The notes beneath the pieces were generated by a model that was given only the letters and a program-made list of their open reading frames with translations, was not told the origin of the DNA and searched no databases. The position numbers were made by a program, and so were the translations under genes. DNA of 64,000 nucleotides from Flavobacterium erciyesense (GTDB lineage Bacteria; Bacteroidota; Bacteroidia; Flavobacteriales; Flavobacteriaceae), in assembly GCF_018069925.1 (NCBI RefSeq), contig NZ_JAGPXB010000013.1:40817-104816 (forward strand), given 5' to 3'. Shown here in pieces: positions 8,220 to 19,292 of this stretch. Every line of letters begins with the position of its first letter. Within the stretch, counting starts at the first letter, position 1.

Positions 8220-9686
8220 CTACTTTGCTTTACGTTTGAGTATTTGGGTTAATAATTCTTTTTCGTTGTGGTATATAAAATAAAGGAACACGAGCAATAA
8301 CGGGATTCCTATGAAATAATTCTCCCGGAATCCGTAAAATGAAATCGCTGAAAATCCGATTGAAATAATGAGATACATAAAAATTTTACGGCTGTCATAC
8401 GGTATGGGATAGTATTTGTTTCCGAAATAATAAGAGATGGTCATCATGCTACCATAAGCGGCTATGGTGGCTATGGCCGAACCGTAATAACTCATGGTTG
8501 GGATTAGCAGGTAATTGAGCGCTAGTGTGATGATGGCTCCTACGATTGAGATGTAAGCACCTACATACGTTTTATCAATGAGTTTGTACCATACGGAAAG
8601 GTTGGTGTAAATGCCCAAGAAAAAATTAGCTAGAATAATTAAGGGCACTACTTTCATAGCTTCCCAATAGGACTCGTCCTGAATCATAATTAGTTTTAAA
8701 ACATCGGCAAAAACGATAACGGAGAGTAATATGAACGACCCAAAAATGACAAAATATTTGGTTATTGTGGCATAGGTTTGTGGTGCATCTTTACTATCAG
8801 CATGGCTGAAAAAGAAAGGTTCGATACCTAAAGTGTAGGCAGTACGGTACAAGACCATAAACAAACCGAGTTTGTAACAAGCGGAGTAAACGCCCACCTC
8901 TGCATCGGCAATATTGGCTGGCAAAAGTTCTGCCAATAAAATTTTATCAAACTGTTCGTTGATGGCAAATGCAATTCCGGCTACCATAATGGGCATTCCG
9001 TATTGCATCATGCGTTTCCAAAGTTGATAATCAAAATTCCATTTTAGTTTTAAATAGGATGGTGACAATACTAAAAATGTGAGCAAACTAGCAACAATGT
9101 TGGATACGAAAATATAACCTACCTGAAAATCAGCTATGTACAATGAACCTAAAAAACCATCAGGATTTGACTTTGCAATTGCGGGTAAATAACTCAAAAA
9201 GAATAAGTTTAGAACCAAATTAACTACAACATTTCCTATTTTGATTATAGCGTATTTTATAGGTTGCTGGTTGACTCTTAATTTTGAAAAAGGAATAATT
9301 ACCAAGGCATCAAGCACTAAAATCCAAATGGTGTAGGTGATATATTGCTCATCAAGACCAGACCAAATGCCTAATTTATTGCGGAAAAGTAAGGCTATGA
9401 CTAAAAATACAATTGAGGACCAAAAAAGTGAAACGGATGCTGTTTCAACAACCGATTTTTTATCATTCTCTTTATTATAAAACCTAAAAAAAGCAGTTTC
9501 AAACCCATAGGCAAGAAGTACATTAAAGAAAATCATGTAAGCAAAAATGACAGAAACCTTACCGTATTCAGCTTTAGGAAGTAAATCAGTGTATAATGGA
9601 ACCAGAATAAAACTGAACATTCGTGGGACAACCGTAGCGAGTCCGTAAATGGCTGTTTGTTTAAAAAGATTTTTATATAATCCCAA
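8220..9686 (-). CDS. Oligosaccharide flippase family protein (Wzx/MATE-like)
   Basis: The product has 488 residues, almost entirely hydrophobic, with about 12-14 membrane segments. The N terminus (LFKQTAIYGLATVVPRMFSF) and the central MVAGIAFAINEQFDKILLAELL match polysaccharide-exporter flippases, which move lipid-linked oligosaccharides across the inner membrane. The start is TTG at 9684-9686, which gives the expected N terminus; no better ATG lies upstream. It stands apart from the main polysaccharide locus, and the Flavo-1-like element lies directly beyond its stop. A second, less similar flippase is encoded at 42.4 kb. Confidence 0.88.
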   Translation of the reverse strand: MGLYKNLFKQTAIYGLATVVPRMFSFILVPLYTDLLPKAEYGKVSVIFAYMIFFNVLLAYGFETAFFRFYNKENDKKSVVETASVSLFWSSIVFLVIALLFRNKLGIWSGLDEQYITYTIWILVLDALVIIPFSKLRVNQQPIKYAIIKIGNVVVNLVLNLFFLSYLPAIAKSNPDGFLGSLYIADFQVGYIFVSNIVASLLTFLVLSPSYLKLKWNFDYQLWKRMMQYGMPIMVAGIAFAINEQFDKILLAELLPANIADAEVGVYSACYKLGLFMVLYRTAYTLGIEPFFFSHADSKDAPQTYATITKYFVIFGSFILLSVIVFADVLKLIMIQDESYWEAMKVVPLIILANFFLGIYTNLSVWYKLIDKTYVGAYISIVGAIITLALNYLLIPTMSYYGSAIATIAAYGSMMTISYYFGNKYYPIPYDSRKIFMYLIISIGFSAISFYGFRENYFIGIPLLLVFLYFIYHNEKELLTQILKRKAK

Positions 9687-9810
9687 AATTATTTTCTTTT
9701 AAAGGGGTCAATAGGAACAAAAATAGACAATTGTATGGTGATTTTAACCATTGATGAAGTAGAAATCCTACTTGATTTGTGAAAACTGTTTTCTATTAAA
9801 AATAGCATTC

Positions 9811-10254
9811 TTAAGATAAACCGTCTTCGTTGATAATTTTTAAGAAATGAAAACCTTTGGGCGCGTATCCTTGGTTATAGTAAAAACGATGTGCATTGAA
9901 GTTTCCTGTAAAAGCATCTAATACAATCATAGTGCAGCCAAGTTCTTTGGCTTTCGCATCTACATAATCGGTCATCATTTTACCAATTCCTTTTTTACGG
10001 TGATCAGGGTGAACGATAAAATTATCAATTTCGAGGTACTTGCCCGACCAAAGTTTGGTTCCAGACCACAAACCTGAAAGTCCTACACAAACATCCCTTT
10101 CAAAAACAGCAATTTGTTTGTAGTTGTGCGGAATCATATCCGTAAGATACGCATCGTATTTTTCGTAAGTGAAGTTGGTGTACAAATGTAGCATGACATC
10201 GTATTGCGCCAGCATTTCTTCTTTGGTAGTAAGTTCTATAAGGTGTAATTCCAT
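9811..10254 (-). CDS. GNAT family N-acetyltransferase
   Basis: The product has 147 residues. The acetyl-CoA binding motif A is clear: DNFIVHPDHRKKGIGKMM (residues about 77-94, the R/QxxGxG/A loop), followed by motif B, LDAFTGNFNAHRFYYNQGY near 116-134. It transfers an acetyl group from acetyl-CoA to an unknown amine. It stands alone between the flippase and the ATP synthase cluster, so context gives no substrate. Confidence 0.88.
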   Translation of the reverse strand: MELHLIELTTKEEMLAQYDVMLHLYTNFTYEKYDAYLTDMIPHNYKQIAVFERDVCVGLSGLWSGTKLWSGKYLEIDNFIVHPDHRKKGIGKMMTDYVDAKAKELGCTMIVLDAFTGNFNAHRFYYNQGYAPKGFHFLKIINEDGLS

Positions 10255-10374
10255 GTTCGTTTTAAAAATGTAAAATTAGAGAAAAAATCAGAGGAATAGA
10301 ACAAGAAAAAACAAGGAAAAGGATTAAGTTCATGAGCTTAACGATGATATTTAATTTATCGCAAACCAAAGTAT

Positions 10375-10405
10375 AAAAAAAAGAGCCAACCGAAGTTGAC
10401 TCTTT
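10375..10405 (-). terminator. Intrinsic terminator of the ATP synthase operon, UUCG tetraloop
   Basis: On the minus strand an 11-bp stem (10405-10395 with 10390-10380, one G-U pair) is closed by a TTCG loop and followed by eight T residues (10382-10375). It lies about 70 bp beyond the atpG stop, where the operon should end. The mismatch is a wobble pair only on the minus strand, which marks the direction. Confidence 0.9.
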
Positions 10406-10477
10406 GTATTATAAAACAATAATATTTTTATACTTTCAAATCCTAACGTTTTGAAGATTTGAAAAACTACGTTTTTC

Positions 10478-11338
10478 TTATCCTTTCAAAGCCTCTGCTC
10501 CACCAACAATCTCTAAGATTTCGTTAGTAATTGCAGCTTGACGCGCCTTGTTATAAGTTAATTTCAATTGATTTCTCAATTCAGTTGCATTATCAGTTGC
10601 TTTGTGCATTGCTGTCATACGTGCTCCGTGCTCAGAGGCAAAAGAATCATGAATACCTTTATACAATTGTGTTTTCAATGATTTAGGAATCAAAGTCAAC
10701 ACGATTTCTTCTTTTGATGGTTCAAAAATATAATCACCAGCAGTTTCAGCAGCATTAGCTTTTAAAGATGCTAAAGGTAAAAATTGCTCTGTTTGAACAA
10801 TTTGCGTAGCAGCATTTTTAAATTGGTTGTAAATCAACTCAATTTTGTCATACTCACCTCCAACGAATTTCTCCATTAAAGTATCCGCTATTTTAGCAAC
10901 ATTATCAAAAGTCAAATCATCAAAAACAGTACTTTGATTACCAACAACGTTCAAAGTTTTGCTCAATACGTCGTTTCCTTTTTTACCAATGGCAAAAACA
11001 TCAACTTGTTTTCCTGTGTAATAATCGGCACGGTTTTTTGCTTCTTTGATCGCATTGGTGTTAAACGCACCTGCTAAACCTCTGTTAGAAGTAATAACCA
11101 CCAACAACACTTTTTTAACTTCGCGTTGTGTAGTGTACTCACCACCGGCATCACCTTCTAAAGTAGCAGAAAGATTTTGCAATAATTCCGTTAATTTTTC
11201 GGCATAAGGGCGCATTGCTGTGATTGCATCTTGTGCTTTCTTTAGCTTTGCTGCAGAAACCATTTTCATAGCCGATGTAATTTGCATCGTCGATGAAACG
11301 GAAGTAATTCTATTACGGATTTCCTTTAAGTTTGCCAT
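10478..11338 (-). CDS. atpG: ATP synthase F1 subunit gamma
   Basis: The product has 286 residues from the ATG at 11338, which gives the family N terminus MANLKEIRNRITSVSST; an upstream ATG at 11377 would add 13 atypical residues. The N- and C-terminal helices form the rotating coiled-coil shaft (KITSAMKMVSAAKL at the start; ATELRNQLKLTYNKARQA near the end, the most conserved part). It couples the c-ring to catalysis in the alpha3-beta3 head. It is the last gene of the operon and is followed by a terminator; the gap to atpA carries a hairpin. Confidence 0.97.
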   Translation of the reverse strand: MANLKEIRNRITSVSSTMQITSAMKMVSAAKLKKAQDAITAMRPYAEKLTELLQNLSATLEGDAGGEYTTQREVKKVLLVVITSNRGLAGAFNTNAIKEAKNRADYYTGKQVDVFAIGKKGNDVLSKTLNVVGNQSTVFDDLTFDNVAKIADTLMEKFVGGEYDKIELIYNQFKNAATQIVQTEQFLPLASLKANAAETAGDYIFEPSKEEIVLTLIPKSLKTQLYKGIHDSFASEHGARMTAMHKATDNATELRNQLKLTYNKARQAAITNEILEIVGGAEALKG

Positions 11339-11365
11339 TTTTTGTATAGTGAAATGTGAATCGTA

Positions 11366-11394
11366 AAAAGTGAACAATTATACTATTCACTTTT
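11366..11394 (-). other. Hairpin in the atpA-atpG spacer
   Basis: AAAAGTGAA (11366-11374) faces TTCACTTTT (11386-11394), a perfect 9-bp stem with an 11-nt loop, and the TTCACTT word is repeated beyond it. It lies in the 70-bp spacer and could slow decay or tune gamma-subunit expression. No T run follows on the coding strand, so it is not an obvious terminator. Confidence 0.4.
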
Positions 11395-11408
11395 CACTTT
11401 TCACTAAA

Positions 11409-12986
11409 TTAGTTATATTTTGCTGATAATTCTTTAGCTACAGTTTCAATTACATCTGTAATTTCATCTGTTAACTTTCCTGCTTTCAAAGCATCAAGTG
11501 TAGGTCTGTGCTTAGCATTTAAGAATTCTAAGAAATCTTTCTCGAACTCTCTTACTTTGTTCACAGGAACATTTTTCAACAAGTTTTTAGAACCTGCGTA
11601 AATAATTGCTACTTGATCTTCAACAGTATAAGGATCATTCAAACCTTGTTTCAAGATTTCAACGTTTCTTTTTCCTTTTTCAATAACGTTTAAAGTAACA
11701 GCGTCCAAATCAGAACCAAATTTAGCAAACGCTTCCAATTCACGGAATTGTGCTTGATCTAGTTTTAAAGTTCCTGATACTTTTTTCATTGATTTAATTT
11801 GAGCGTTACCTCCAACACGTGATACCGAAATACCTACGTTGATCGCTGGACGAACTCCTGAATTAAACAAATCACCATCTAAGAAAATCTGACCATCAGT
11901 GATCGAAATTACGTTAGTTGGGATGTATGCAGAAACGTCACCAGCTTGTGTTTCAATGATTGGCAAAGCTGTTAATGAACCACCACCTTTTACAATAGAT
12001 TTCAATGAATCTGGTAAATCGTTCATGTTTTTAGCAATTCCGTCATCAGCAATTACTTTACAAGCACGCTCTAATAAACGGCTGTGTAAGTAAAAAACGT
12101 CTCCAGGATAAGCCTCACGTCCCGGTGGTCTTCTTAATAAAAGAGAAACCTCACGGTAAGCAACCGCTTGTTTAGATAAATCATCATAAACAATTAAAGC
12201 AGGACGACCTGAATCTCTAAAATATTCACCAATTGCAGCACCTGCAAAAGGAGCATAAACTTGCATTGGAGCTGGATCAGATGCATTAGCTGCAACAATC
12301 ACAGTATACGCCATAGCACCTTTTTCTTCTAACATTTTAGCAATTCCTGCTACAGTAGAAGCTTTTTGTCCAATAGCTACGTAGATACAAAATACTGGTT
12401 TTCCAGCATCGTAAAATTCTTTTTGATTTAAGATAGTATCGATACAAACAGTTGATTTACCTGTTTGACGGTCACCAATAACTAGCTCACGTTGTCCACG
12501 ACCTACTGGAATCATTGCATCAACTGCTTTGATACCTGTTTGTAATGGCTCAGTAACTGGCTGACGGAAGATAACTCCAGGAGCTTTTCTTTCTAATGGC
12601 ATTTCATATAAGTCTCCACCAATTGGTCCTTTTCCATCAATTGGAAAACCAAGTGTGTTTACTACACGTCCTACCATTTGTTCTCCTACTTTAAGAGAAG
12701 CAATACGTTGTGTTCTTTTTGCAGTAGAACCTTCTTTGATACCAGTAGATGGTCCTAAAAGTACCACACCCACGTTATCTTCTTCAAGGTTCAATACAAT
12801 AGCCTCTAAACCATTGTCAAACTCCACTAACTCTCCATATTGAACATTAGAAAGCCCGTAGATACGAGCAATACCATCTCCAACTTGAAGTACGGTTCCT
12901 ACTTCTTCTAGTGTAGCACCAGATTCAAAACCTTCTACTTGCTTTCTTAATATTGCTGAAATTTCAGCAGGTTTAATTTCCGCCAT
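11409..12986 (-). CDS. atpA: ATP synthase F1 subunit alpha
   Basis: The product has 525 residues, the usual length. The nucleotide-binding P-loop GDRQTGKST lies near residue 171, followed by the signature [14 protein letters not shown] near 381. The N-terminal crown domain ([18 protein letters not shown]) is intact. Alpha carries the non-catalytic nucleotide sites of the F1 head at the cytoplasmic face of the inner membrane. It needs beta subunits, whose gene is not in this cluster. It lies 38 bp downstream of atpH. Confidence 0.98.
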   Translation of the reverse strand: MAEIKPAEISAILRKQVEGFESGATLEEVGTVLQVGDGIARIYGLSNVQYGELVEFDNGLEAIVLNLEEDNVGVVLLGPSTGIKEGSTAKRTQRIASLKVGEQMVGRVVNTLGFPIDGKGPIGGDLYEMPLERKAPGVIFRQPVTEPLQTGIKAVDAMIPVGRGQRELVIGDRQTGKSTVCIDTILNQKEFYDAGKPVFCIYVAIGQKASTVAGIAKMLEEKGAMAYTVIVAANASDPAPMQVYAPFAGAAIGEYFRDSGRPALIVYDDLSKQAVAYREVSLLLRRPPGREAYPGDVFYLHSRLLERACKVIADDGIAKNMNDLPDSLKSIVKGGGSLTALPIIETQAGDVSAYIPTNVISITDGQIFLDGDLFNSGVRPAINVGISVSRVGGNAQIKSMKKVSGTLKLDQAQFRELEAFAKFGSDLDAVTLNVIEKGKRNVEILKQGLNDPYTVEDQVAIIYAGSKNLLKNVPVNKVREFEKDFLEFLNAKHRPTLDALKAGKLTDEITDVIETVAKELSAKYN

Positions 12987-13023
12987 CTTACTTTATGATT
13001 TAAACACTTAAATGTGCAATAAA

Positions 13024-13557
13024 CTAATTACTTAACTCTCTTTTTAATACTTGTAATCTGTTAGCAACAGAAGCATTGTACTGCTTGTCACCTATTCTTA
13101 AAATAAATCCTCCAATAATTGCTGGATCTACTATATTTTGTATGCTTACCTTTTTATCAGATAACAATGCTATTTTAGCCAAAACTTTTTCTTCTAATGC
13201 AGCATCCATTGGCACAGCAGTAGTTACTTGCGCTTGCTCCATTCCGTTAGCAAAGTCAAATAATTTCCCGTACTCAACTGCAATAGATTCTAAGATTTCG
13301 AATCTCTTGTTTTCAAATAACAATTGAAACAAACCTTTAGTAACCGCATTGCTATCAGCAAAAACTTCTAATAAAGCATTTTGTTTTACCGTAACTTTGA
13401 TAGTTGGGTTTTGAATAAAAGTACTCAATTCTAGGTTGCCATTGATAGCTGTAGCAATACTATTCATATCACTATTCACTTCAGTAGCCACACCTTTAGC
13501 ATTAGCTAGGTCTAAAATTGCTTTTGCATAACGACTTGCTGCTCTAGTACTTGCCAT
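13024..13557 (-). CDS. atpH: ATP synthase F1 subunit delta
   Basis: The product has 177 residues. The OSCP/delta fold begins with ASRYAKAILDLA near residue 7, and the C-terminal signature IVDPAIIGGFILRIGDKQYNA is present near 142-163. Delta clamps the top of the alpha3-beta3 head to the peripheral stalk (b subunits). Its start is 3 nt from the stop of atpF. Confidence 0.95.
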   Translation of the reverse strand: MASTRAASRYAKAILDLANAKGVATEVNSDMNSIATAINGNLELSTFIQNPTIKVTVKQNALLEVFADSNAVTKGLFQLLFENKRFEILESIAVEYGKLFDFANGMEQAQVTTAVPMDAALEEKVLAKIALLSDKKVSIQNIVDPAIIGGFILRIGDKQYNASVANRLQVLKRELSN

Positions 13558-13559
13558 AA

Positions 13560-14051
13560 TTAGTTCAATTTAACGTCACCCAACATGTTCTCAATCAATT
13601 TAGTTTGAGACTCTTTGTTAGATAGTTCTTCTCTTAATACTTTTTCAGCAATACTCAAAGACAAAGTAGATACTTGTGATTTCAATTCAGCCATAGCAGC
13701 ATTTTTCTCAGCAGCAATAGCTGTTTTAGCTTGCTCGATCATACGTGCTCCTTCTGCTTGCGCATCCGCTTTTGAATCAGCGATCATTTTTTCTCTCATA
13801 TCACGAGCTTCTTTCAACAAAGCATCACGCTCTAAACGTGCTTCTTGTAAAATACGCTCATTTTCTGCAGTTAAATTTTGCATTTCTAAACGTGCTGTTT
13901 CGGCTGCAGCCAAAGCAGAGTTGATAGAGTCTTCTCTTCCTTTTACGGCGCTTAAAATTGGTTTCCAAGCAAATTTACCAAGCAAGATAAAGAAAACTAT
14001 AAAGATGATAGAGGTCCAAAATATTAAACTCTCTGGTGCTGTTAAATTCAT
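13560..14051 (-). CDS. atpF: ATP synthase F0 subunit b
   Basis: The product has 163 residues. One membrane segment lies at about residues 9-28 (LIFWTSIIFIVFFILLGKFA), followed by a long charged helix (SALAAAETARLEMQNLTAE and so on) that forms the peripheral stalk. The conserved FAWKPIL after the membrane segment is typical. It stops rotation of the F1 head against the a/c motor. It is separated from atpE by a strong hairpin. Confidence 0.96.
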   Translation of the reverse strand: MNLTAPESLIFWTSIIFIVFFILLGKFAWKPILSAVKGREDSINSALAAAETARLEMQNLTAENERILQEARLERDALLKEARDMREKMIADSKADAQAEGARMIEQAKTAIAAEKNAAMAELKSQVSTLSLSIAEKVLREELSNKESQTKLIENMLGDVKLN

Positions 14052-14084
14052 ATTTTTATATTTAAAAAGTTTGTTTTAGAAATA

Positions 14085-14119
14085 AAAACTTCTTGATACC
14101 AACCGTATCAAGAAGTTTT
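14085..14119 (-). terminator. Terminator-like hairpin between atpE and atpF
   Basis: A perfect 15-bp stem (14085-14099 with 14105-14119) with a 5-nt loop lies in the 77-bp spacer. On the coding strand the stem ends in TTTT and continues TATTTCT, a weak T run, so partial termination or a 3'-end stabiliser is likely. Transcripts stopping here would carry atpB and atpE, and would favour the c subunit, which is needed in many copies. Confidence 0.7.
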
Positions 14120-14128
14120 AAGCTTTAA

Positions 14129-15522
<1,394 letters not shown>

Positions 15523-15563
15523 TATTAATTGTGTATCTGATTTTACGTTTTTAAAATTTTTTG

Positions 15564-15594
15564 CAAAGGTACATATTTAATTCAAAATTGAAAA
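15564..15594 (-). promoter_or_regulatory. Promoter of the atpB operon
   Basis: On the minus strand TACCTTTG (15571-15564) fits the flavobacterial -7 box TAnnTTTG exactly. A T4 run at 15594-15591 lies 19 nt upstream, in the -33 position. It is 42 nt before atpB, so the ATP synthase genes can be transcribed apart from the upstream porW unit. Confidence 0.55.
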
Positions 15595-15652
15595 TTATAA
15601 TCATGTTTTTAAAAAATCAATTTTGAGTGCTATTGCATTATTTGCAGTCAAC

Positions 15653-16036
15653 CTATCTTTTATTTATCAATCGAACCGCAAAAACGGTTTCAAAAAGTAA
15701 AAATAGGAAATATGGAATGAAAAAAGCTCCGATATTAAGATTAGTTGCAACGTTTTCGGCTTTAATTAATGGCCACAAAAAAACCACCGCTGCCATCATC
15801 TTTATAAATGTTGTTCCTAAAAATGCAAAGCCAGTAAAATCAGGAAAATTTTGATTCACAAAAAGCAGTAATACATATATAAGTATAGTGGTGATTAGTA
15901 AAAATCCATAAACGCTCTCTGTGCTGTAAAACAGGTCTTTTTGATAACCAAAAGTTTGTACTGCATAATACTGTACGACAAAAAGTAATAAGGTAAAAGG
16001 AATTAAAGCCTTAAGAAAAGGTAAAATTTTATTCAT
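15653..16036 (-). CDS. DUF6168-type small membrane protein next to ATP synthase genes
   Basis: The product has 127 residues with four predicted membrane segments (about residues 10-28, 42-63, 67-93 and 100-121). Its position between the AtpZ/I gene and atpB matches a family I recall in flavobacteria as DUF6168. It may take the place of AtpI, a helper in ATP synthase ring assembly, but this is inferred from context only. The start overlaps the stop of the AtpZ/I gene by 8 nt. Confidence 0.7.
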   Translation of the reverse strand: MNKILPFLKALIPFTLLLFVVQYYAVQTFGYQKDLFYSTESVYGFLLITTILIYVLLLFVNQNFPDFTGFAFLGTTFIKMMAAVVFLWPLIKAENVATNLNIGAFFIPYFLFLLFETVFAVRLINKR

Positions 16037-16259
16037 TTTTAGAATTGTTTAAATTTTTTACTTGCCGTATTACATTATACAAGGCAATAAAAACAGAAAT
16101 TAGTGAAAGTACGATAGTATAAACAGAAGAATCAGCTTGGCTGTAATTATCATCTAGCCAGATTCCAAGATAGGTAAATGCAAAAATAATAGTACCCATT
16201 TGAAAAGGTATTGCTAGAAAGACCAACCATTTGGCATTATTTTCTGCTTTCTTTTTCAT
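16029..16259 (-). CDS. AtpZ/AtpI family protein
   Basis: The product has 76 residues from the ATG at 16259 (MKKKAENNAKWLVF). The frame extends upstream to 16316, but that part is the bactofilin gene read in another frame. Two membrane helices (about residues 11-30 and 45-62) flank LGIWLDDNY, the AtpZ/AtpI pattern. AtpZ/I aids F0 c-ring assembly and may conduct magnesium or calcium. The start lies inside the bactofilin gene (23-nt overlap), so translation is coupled. Confidence 0.85.
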   Translation of the reverse strand: MKKKAENNAKWLVFLAIPFQMGTIIFAFTYLGIWLDDNYSQADSSVYTIVLSLISVFIALYNVIRQVKNLNNSKNE

Positions 16260-16632
16260 GTACCTCTGGATTTTTAGATTGAATTTGCATCGAACAAGCC
16301 GCAGAGAAAGTTGCACCTGGCTCTACTGCTAATTTTCCAACAGTTACTTGCCCTTGAATACTCGCCTTTGCTTTTACACTCAAAAGTTCCTGAACTTTGA
16401 TGTTGCCTTCAAATTTCCCCTCAATATCTGCGTTTTTACAAATAATATCTCCGGTAACACTTCCGGCGGGGCCAATTACAATTTTACCAGCAGTTTGAAA
16501 ATTACCCACCAAGTGACCGTCTAATCTAAAATCAGCTTGCGAAATAATATCTCCTTTAATAGTGGTCCCTTCAACAATCCTATTGGTTTTACCCAAAAGA
16601 TCGGTGTATGATTTTTGTTTTTTATCGAACAT
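16237..16632 (-). CDS. Bactofilin (polymer-forming cytoskeletal protein)
   Basis: The product has 131 residues. The central part (about 17-107) repeats short strands with glycine every 6-8 residues (IVEGTTIKGDIISQADFRLDG, IVIGPAGSVTGDI), the right-handed beta-helix core of bactofilins. The tails are short and polar. Bactofilins polymerise without nucleotides and position cell-wall or envelope machines at the membrane. Its start is 2 nt after the porW stop, and it overlaps the AtpZ/I gene. Confidence 0.9.
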   Translation of the reverse strand: MFDKKQKSYTDLLGKTNRIVEGTTIKGDIISQADFRLDGHLVGNFQTAGKIVIGPAGSVTGDIICKNADIEGKFEGNIKVQELLSVKAKASIQGQVTVGKLAVEPGATFSAACSMQIQSKNPEVHEKESRK

Positions 16633-16634
16633 AG

Positions 16635-19262
16635 TTATTTTTTTTCGAGGGCTAGGTAACTCTCTAAATTTTTCTTGATTTGCACAATCCTATAATTCTC
16701 TGATGCGATAATTATAGCAGGTGTTGTGAGATTGTATTTTTTATTTTCTGCTAAAACTGTTAAAATATCTGCAGCGTAGTTTTGTGTAGGTATGCCGTGA
16801 ATTGTTATAAACGCATTGTTATCGGTATATAAGTCATAAGATAGGTATAGCTTTTGTAAATTCTCACCCTCAAAAAATGCTTTCAAACTCGCCTCCAAAG
16901 CTTTTGTCTTTTCATCGTCACGAGCGCCTACTTGGTATAAAATTTTGTAGTTACTAGCTACAGCAGGTTTAAAGTTCAATTGTTCTAATACTGGAATTTG
17001 TTCTTTTAAAATCAAGGCTGCACTTTTACCCTCTTCACTATTAGGATAATTGTCTACTACATCTTGCATCGCTTTTTTGTAGGCTGCAAGTCCTTTAACT
17101 TTACCTAGTGTATTGGCCTTTAGCAATTCGAATTTTGAAACAATTTCGTCACCAGAAAACTGTACAATCAAATTATCAATGTTAGATAAAATCGTATTGA
17201 AGTCTTCTTTTTCGAATAATTTATACCATTTGTTGTACTCCGTTTCGGGAGAATCAGCTATTGCTGTTGTACTTTGCGCATTTTGGTTTATAATTTGCGC
17301 ATAACGAGAATTAGGGAACTCCTGTGAAATTCGAGTTTTCATAGCATCGGCCTTTGCAGCATTTGTTGATTGGTACAATTTAAACAAATTATACAGCGTA
17401 GGTAACACCAGCTTTTCCTCTGGATTGTTTAAAAGTAACTGCTCTAGCTTGCTTATTGCTAGTTCGTTTTCTTTGAATTTTTCTTTGTAAACAATACCTA
17501 AATTATAATAGGCGCTGTTACGCTCTTTGGCAATACTATCTAATTCTTTTGCATCAGTGGGTAATTGCTTGGTATAAAAAAGCGTACTGTATTCTGGCTT
17601 TTCAATAGTAGCAACGGCAGCTGTTGTATCTGTTGCTGTAGTTGCGTCATCAGCGGCAACAGCAGTGTTACCTACTTTGGTTCCTGAAAAGCGCCAATTG
17701 CCATTACGAGATCTATCGCCCCATAATTTTTTAAATTCGACTTTACCAAAGGCTACAGTGGTTGCGTTGTAAAAATAAAAAGAACTGCTACCAGGCTGTG
17801 GAGCCCCAATAGGATTCATAGACGGAGGCGCCATACCGGGAACTGGAGCTGCATTCAAGGTATCAAAACCACCACTAGGATCGGCAGAGCTAATAGATGC
17901 ATTTCGTTCTCGGTTTTCTTGAAGTTCTTTATTTTTAGCCTCAAGCAGTTTTTTTTGCTCGTCTTTCTCTTTGAGTTGTGCAATATAGTTTTCATAAAAA
18001 GAGTTTTGCTGCTCTGGACTCATAGCAACAACTTTTAGAATACTGTCGTTGCGTTGCGCAATGGCTTCGTAGGCAATTACTTCGTCTAGATTTTTTCTGA
18101 TTTTTTCAATTTTAGCAAACTCTCTAGTTTTATTATTGAGTTTAACTAAAGTGCTATCATAGTATTTAGCAGCTGAAGCGTAAGATGCATTCTTGAAATA
18201 CATATCACCCAAATTGCGGTAGTTGGATGCTACCAAATACGAATCTTTTGAATTGGTTTTGAGTGAAGAATTATACAAAGCAATAGCCGCTTTTTGATTG
18301 TTTTGCTTGTCTTGAAAAACTGCCATTTGATGCAAAATCAAATCTTTAAAAGGTCTGTTCTCTCTATCTTTAAGTAATTTATCAAATGTTTTTACAAACA
18401 GAGCTGTATCTCCGTTTTGATAATCAAACAGTTCTGCTTTTTTGGCATGCGCTTGCAAAACAAATCTGCGTTCAGCCTTTCGGTTCATTGCAATGATTTC
18501 TTGAAAGGTTGTTACTGCACTGTCTTTGTAGCCAGCTTTTTGATATAATTGTCCTAAAACAAAACGATATCTGGCTTTTTCTTGATTTACTTTGGTGAAA
18601 TTAATGGCTTGCTTTAATTTAGCAACTGCACTGTCTTTTTCTTCTAAATTCAAAAAAGAGGCTGCTAAAAGTGCATTGGCATCAGCGTAAACTTGCTTTT
18701 GTACTTTACGGTCATCTAATAATTTACTAATGTTTTTGATTACTTGTGCATCGTTACCCAAACGCATGTTGGTTTTTTCGCGCCAAACTTTTGCTTCGTA
18801 AATCTTGCTGCTGTTGGGATATTTGTAAAGGATATAATTGAATGCATCAAGAGCAGGTACAAAACGTTGATCATAGTACCTTGCCTTTCCTAGCATCAAA
18901 TAAGCTTCATCAATTTGGAAATTTTTTTCTTTGCCACCAATATTCATGGAGTGTTTTTGAATGGCTTTGGTTGCCTTAGTTTCGGCTAATTCAAAGTCTG
19001 GATTTTTGGCTTTTTCGGGTGTAAATTCATCCGAAACTTGCATTTTTTCGATGGGTAAAATATCCCAAAAATTATCGTCGCTACCCATTTGAAGGGACTT
19101 AATACCTTTGTCTAGACCTACTTGGCCGTTGTACAGAATGTTGTATTTTGTGCTCAAAGCATGCGAATTTCTGGCTAAAAAAGTGTCTTTTTTGGTCGAA
19201 CACGCTACTACTACAGCAAGGAAAAGGAGTGTAAGTAAGGATTTGTATGTATTGATTTTCAA
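16635..19262 (-). CDS. porW: Type IX secretion/gliding lipoprotein PorW (SprE)
   Basis: The product has 875 residues from a TTG at 19262; no usable ATG gives a signal peptide. The lipobox VVAC places lipid on Cys21. ACSTKKDTFLARNSHALST, directly after it, is the N terminus I know from SprE/PorW. TPR-like repeats run through residues about 100-400 and 590-760, and a Gln/Glu-rich helix and Pro/Gly-rich linker lie around 430-500. SprE is needed for gliding and type IX secretion in Flavobacterium johnsoniae, and PorW links the core secretion complex to its outer parts in Porphyromonas. It leads the bactofilin and ATP synthase genes on the same strand. Confidence 0.85.
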   Translation of the reverse strand: MKINTYKSLLTLLFLAVVVACSTKKDTFLARNSHALSTKYNILYNGQVGLDKGIKSLQMGSDDNFWDILPIEKMQVSDEFTPEKAKNPDFELAETKATKAIQKHSMNIGGKEKNFQIDEAYLMLGKARYYDQRFVPALDAFNYILYKYPNSSKIYEAKVWREKTNMRLGNDAQVIKNISKLLDDRKVQKQVYADANALLAASFLNLEEKDSAVAKLKQAINFTKVNQEKARYRFVLGQLYQKAGYKDSAVTTFQEIIAMNRKAERRFVLQAHAKKAELFDYQNGDTALFVKTFDKLLKDRENRPFKDLILHQMAVFQDKQNNQKAAIALYNSSLKTNSKDSYLVASNYRNLGDMYFKNASYASAAKYYDSTLVKLNNKTREFAKIEKIRKNLDEVIAYEAIAQRNDSILKVVAMSPEQQNSFYENYIAQLKEKDEQKKLLEAKNKELQENRERNASISSADPSGGFDTLNAAPVPGMAPPSMNPIGAPQPGSSSFYFYNATTVAFGKVEFKKLWGDRSRNGNWRFSGTKVGNTAVAADDATTATDTTAAVATIEKPEYSTLFYTKQLPTDAKELDSIAKERNSAYYNLGIVYKEKFKENELAISKLEQLLLNNPEEKLVLPTLYNLFKLYQSTNAAKADAMKTRISQEFPNSRYAQIINQNAQSTTAIADSPETEYNKWYKLFEKEDFNTILSNIDNLIVQFSGDEIVSKFELLKANTLGKVKGLAAYKKAMQDVVDNYPNSEEGKSAALILKEQIPVLEQLNFKPAVASNYKILYQVGARDDEKTKALEASLKAFFEGENLQKLYLSYDLYTDNNAFITIHGIPTQNYAADILTVLAENKKYNLTTPAIIIASENYRIVQIKKNLESYLALEKK

Positions 19263-19292
19263 TGGAAAACGTTTTTATCAATTAACTATGAA

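Noticed and set aside
13615..14079. A 154-codon plus-strand frame opposite atpF
   Set aside because: It mirrors the alanine-rich coiled coil of subunit b in another frame and has no independent support.
16259..16316. Upstream extension of the AtpZ/I reading frame
   Set aside because: The extra codons are the bactofilin gene in another frame; the inner ATG gives the usual N terminus.
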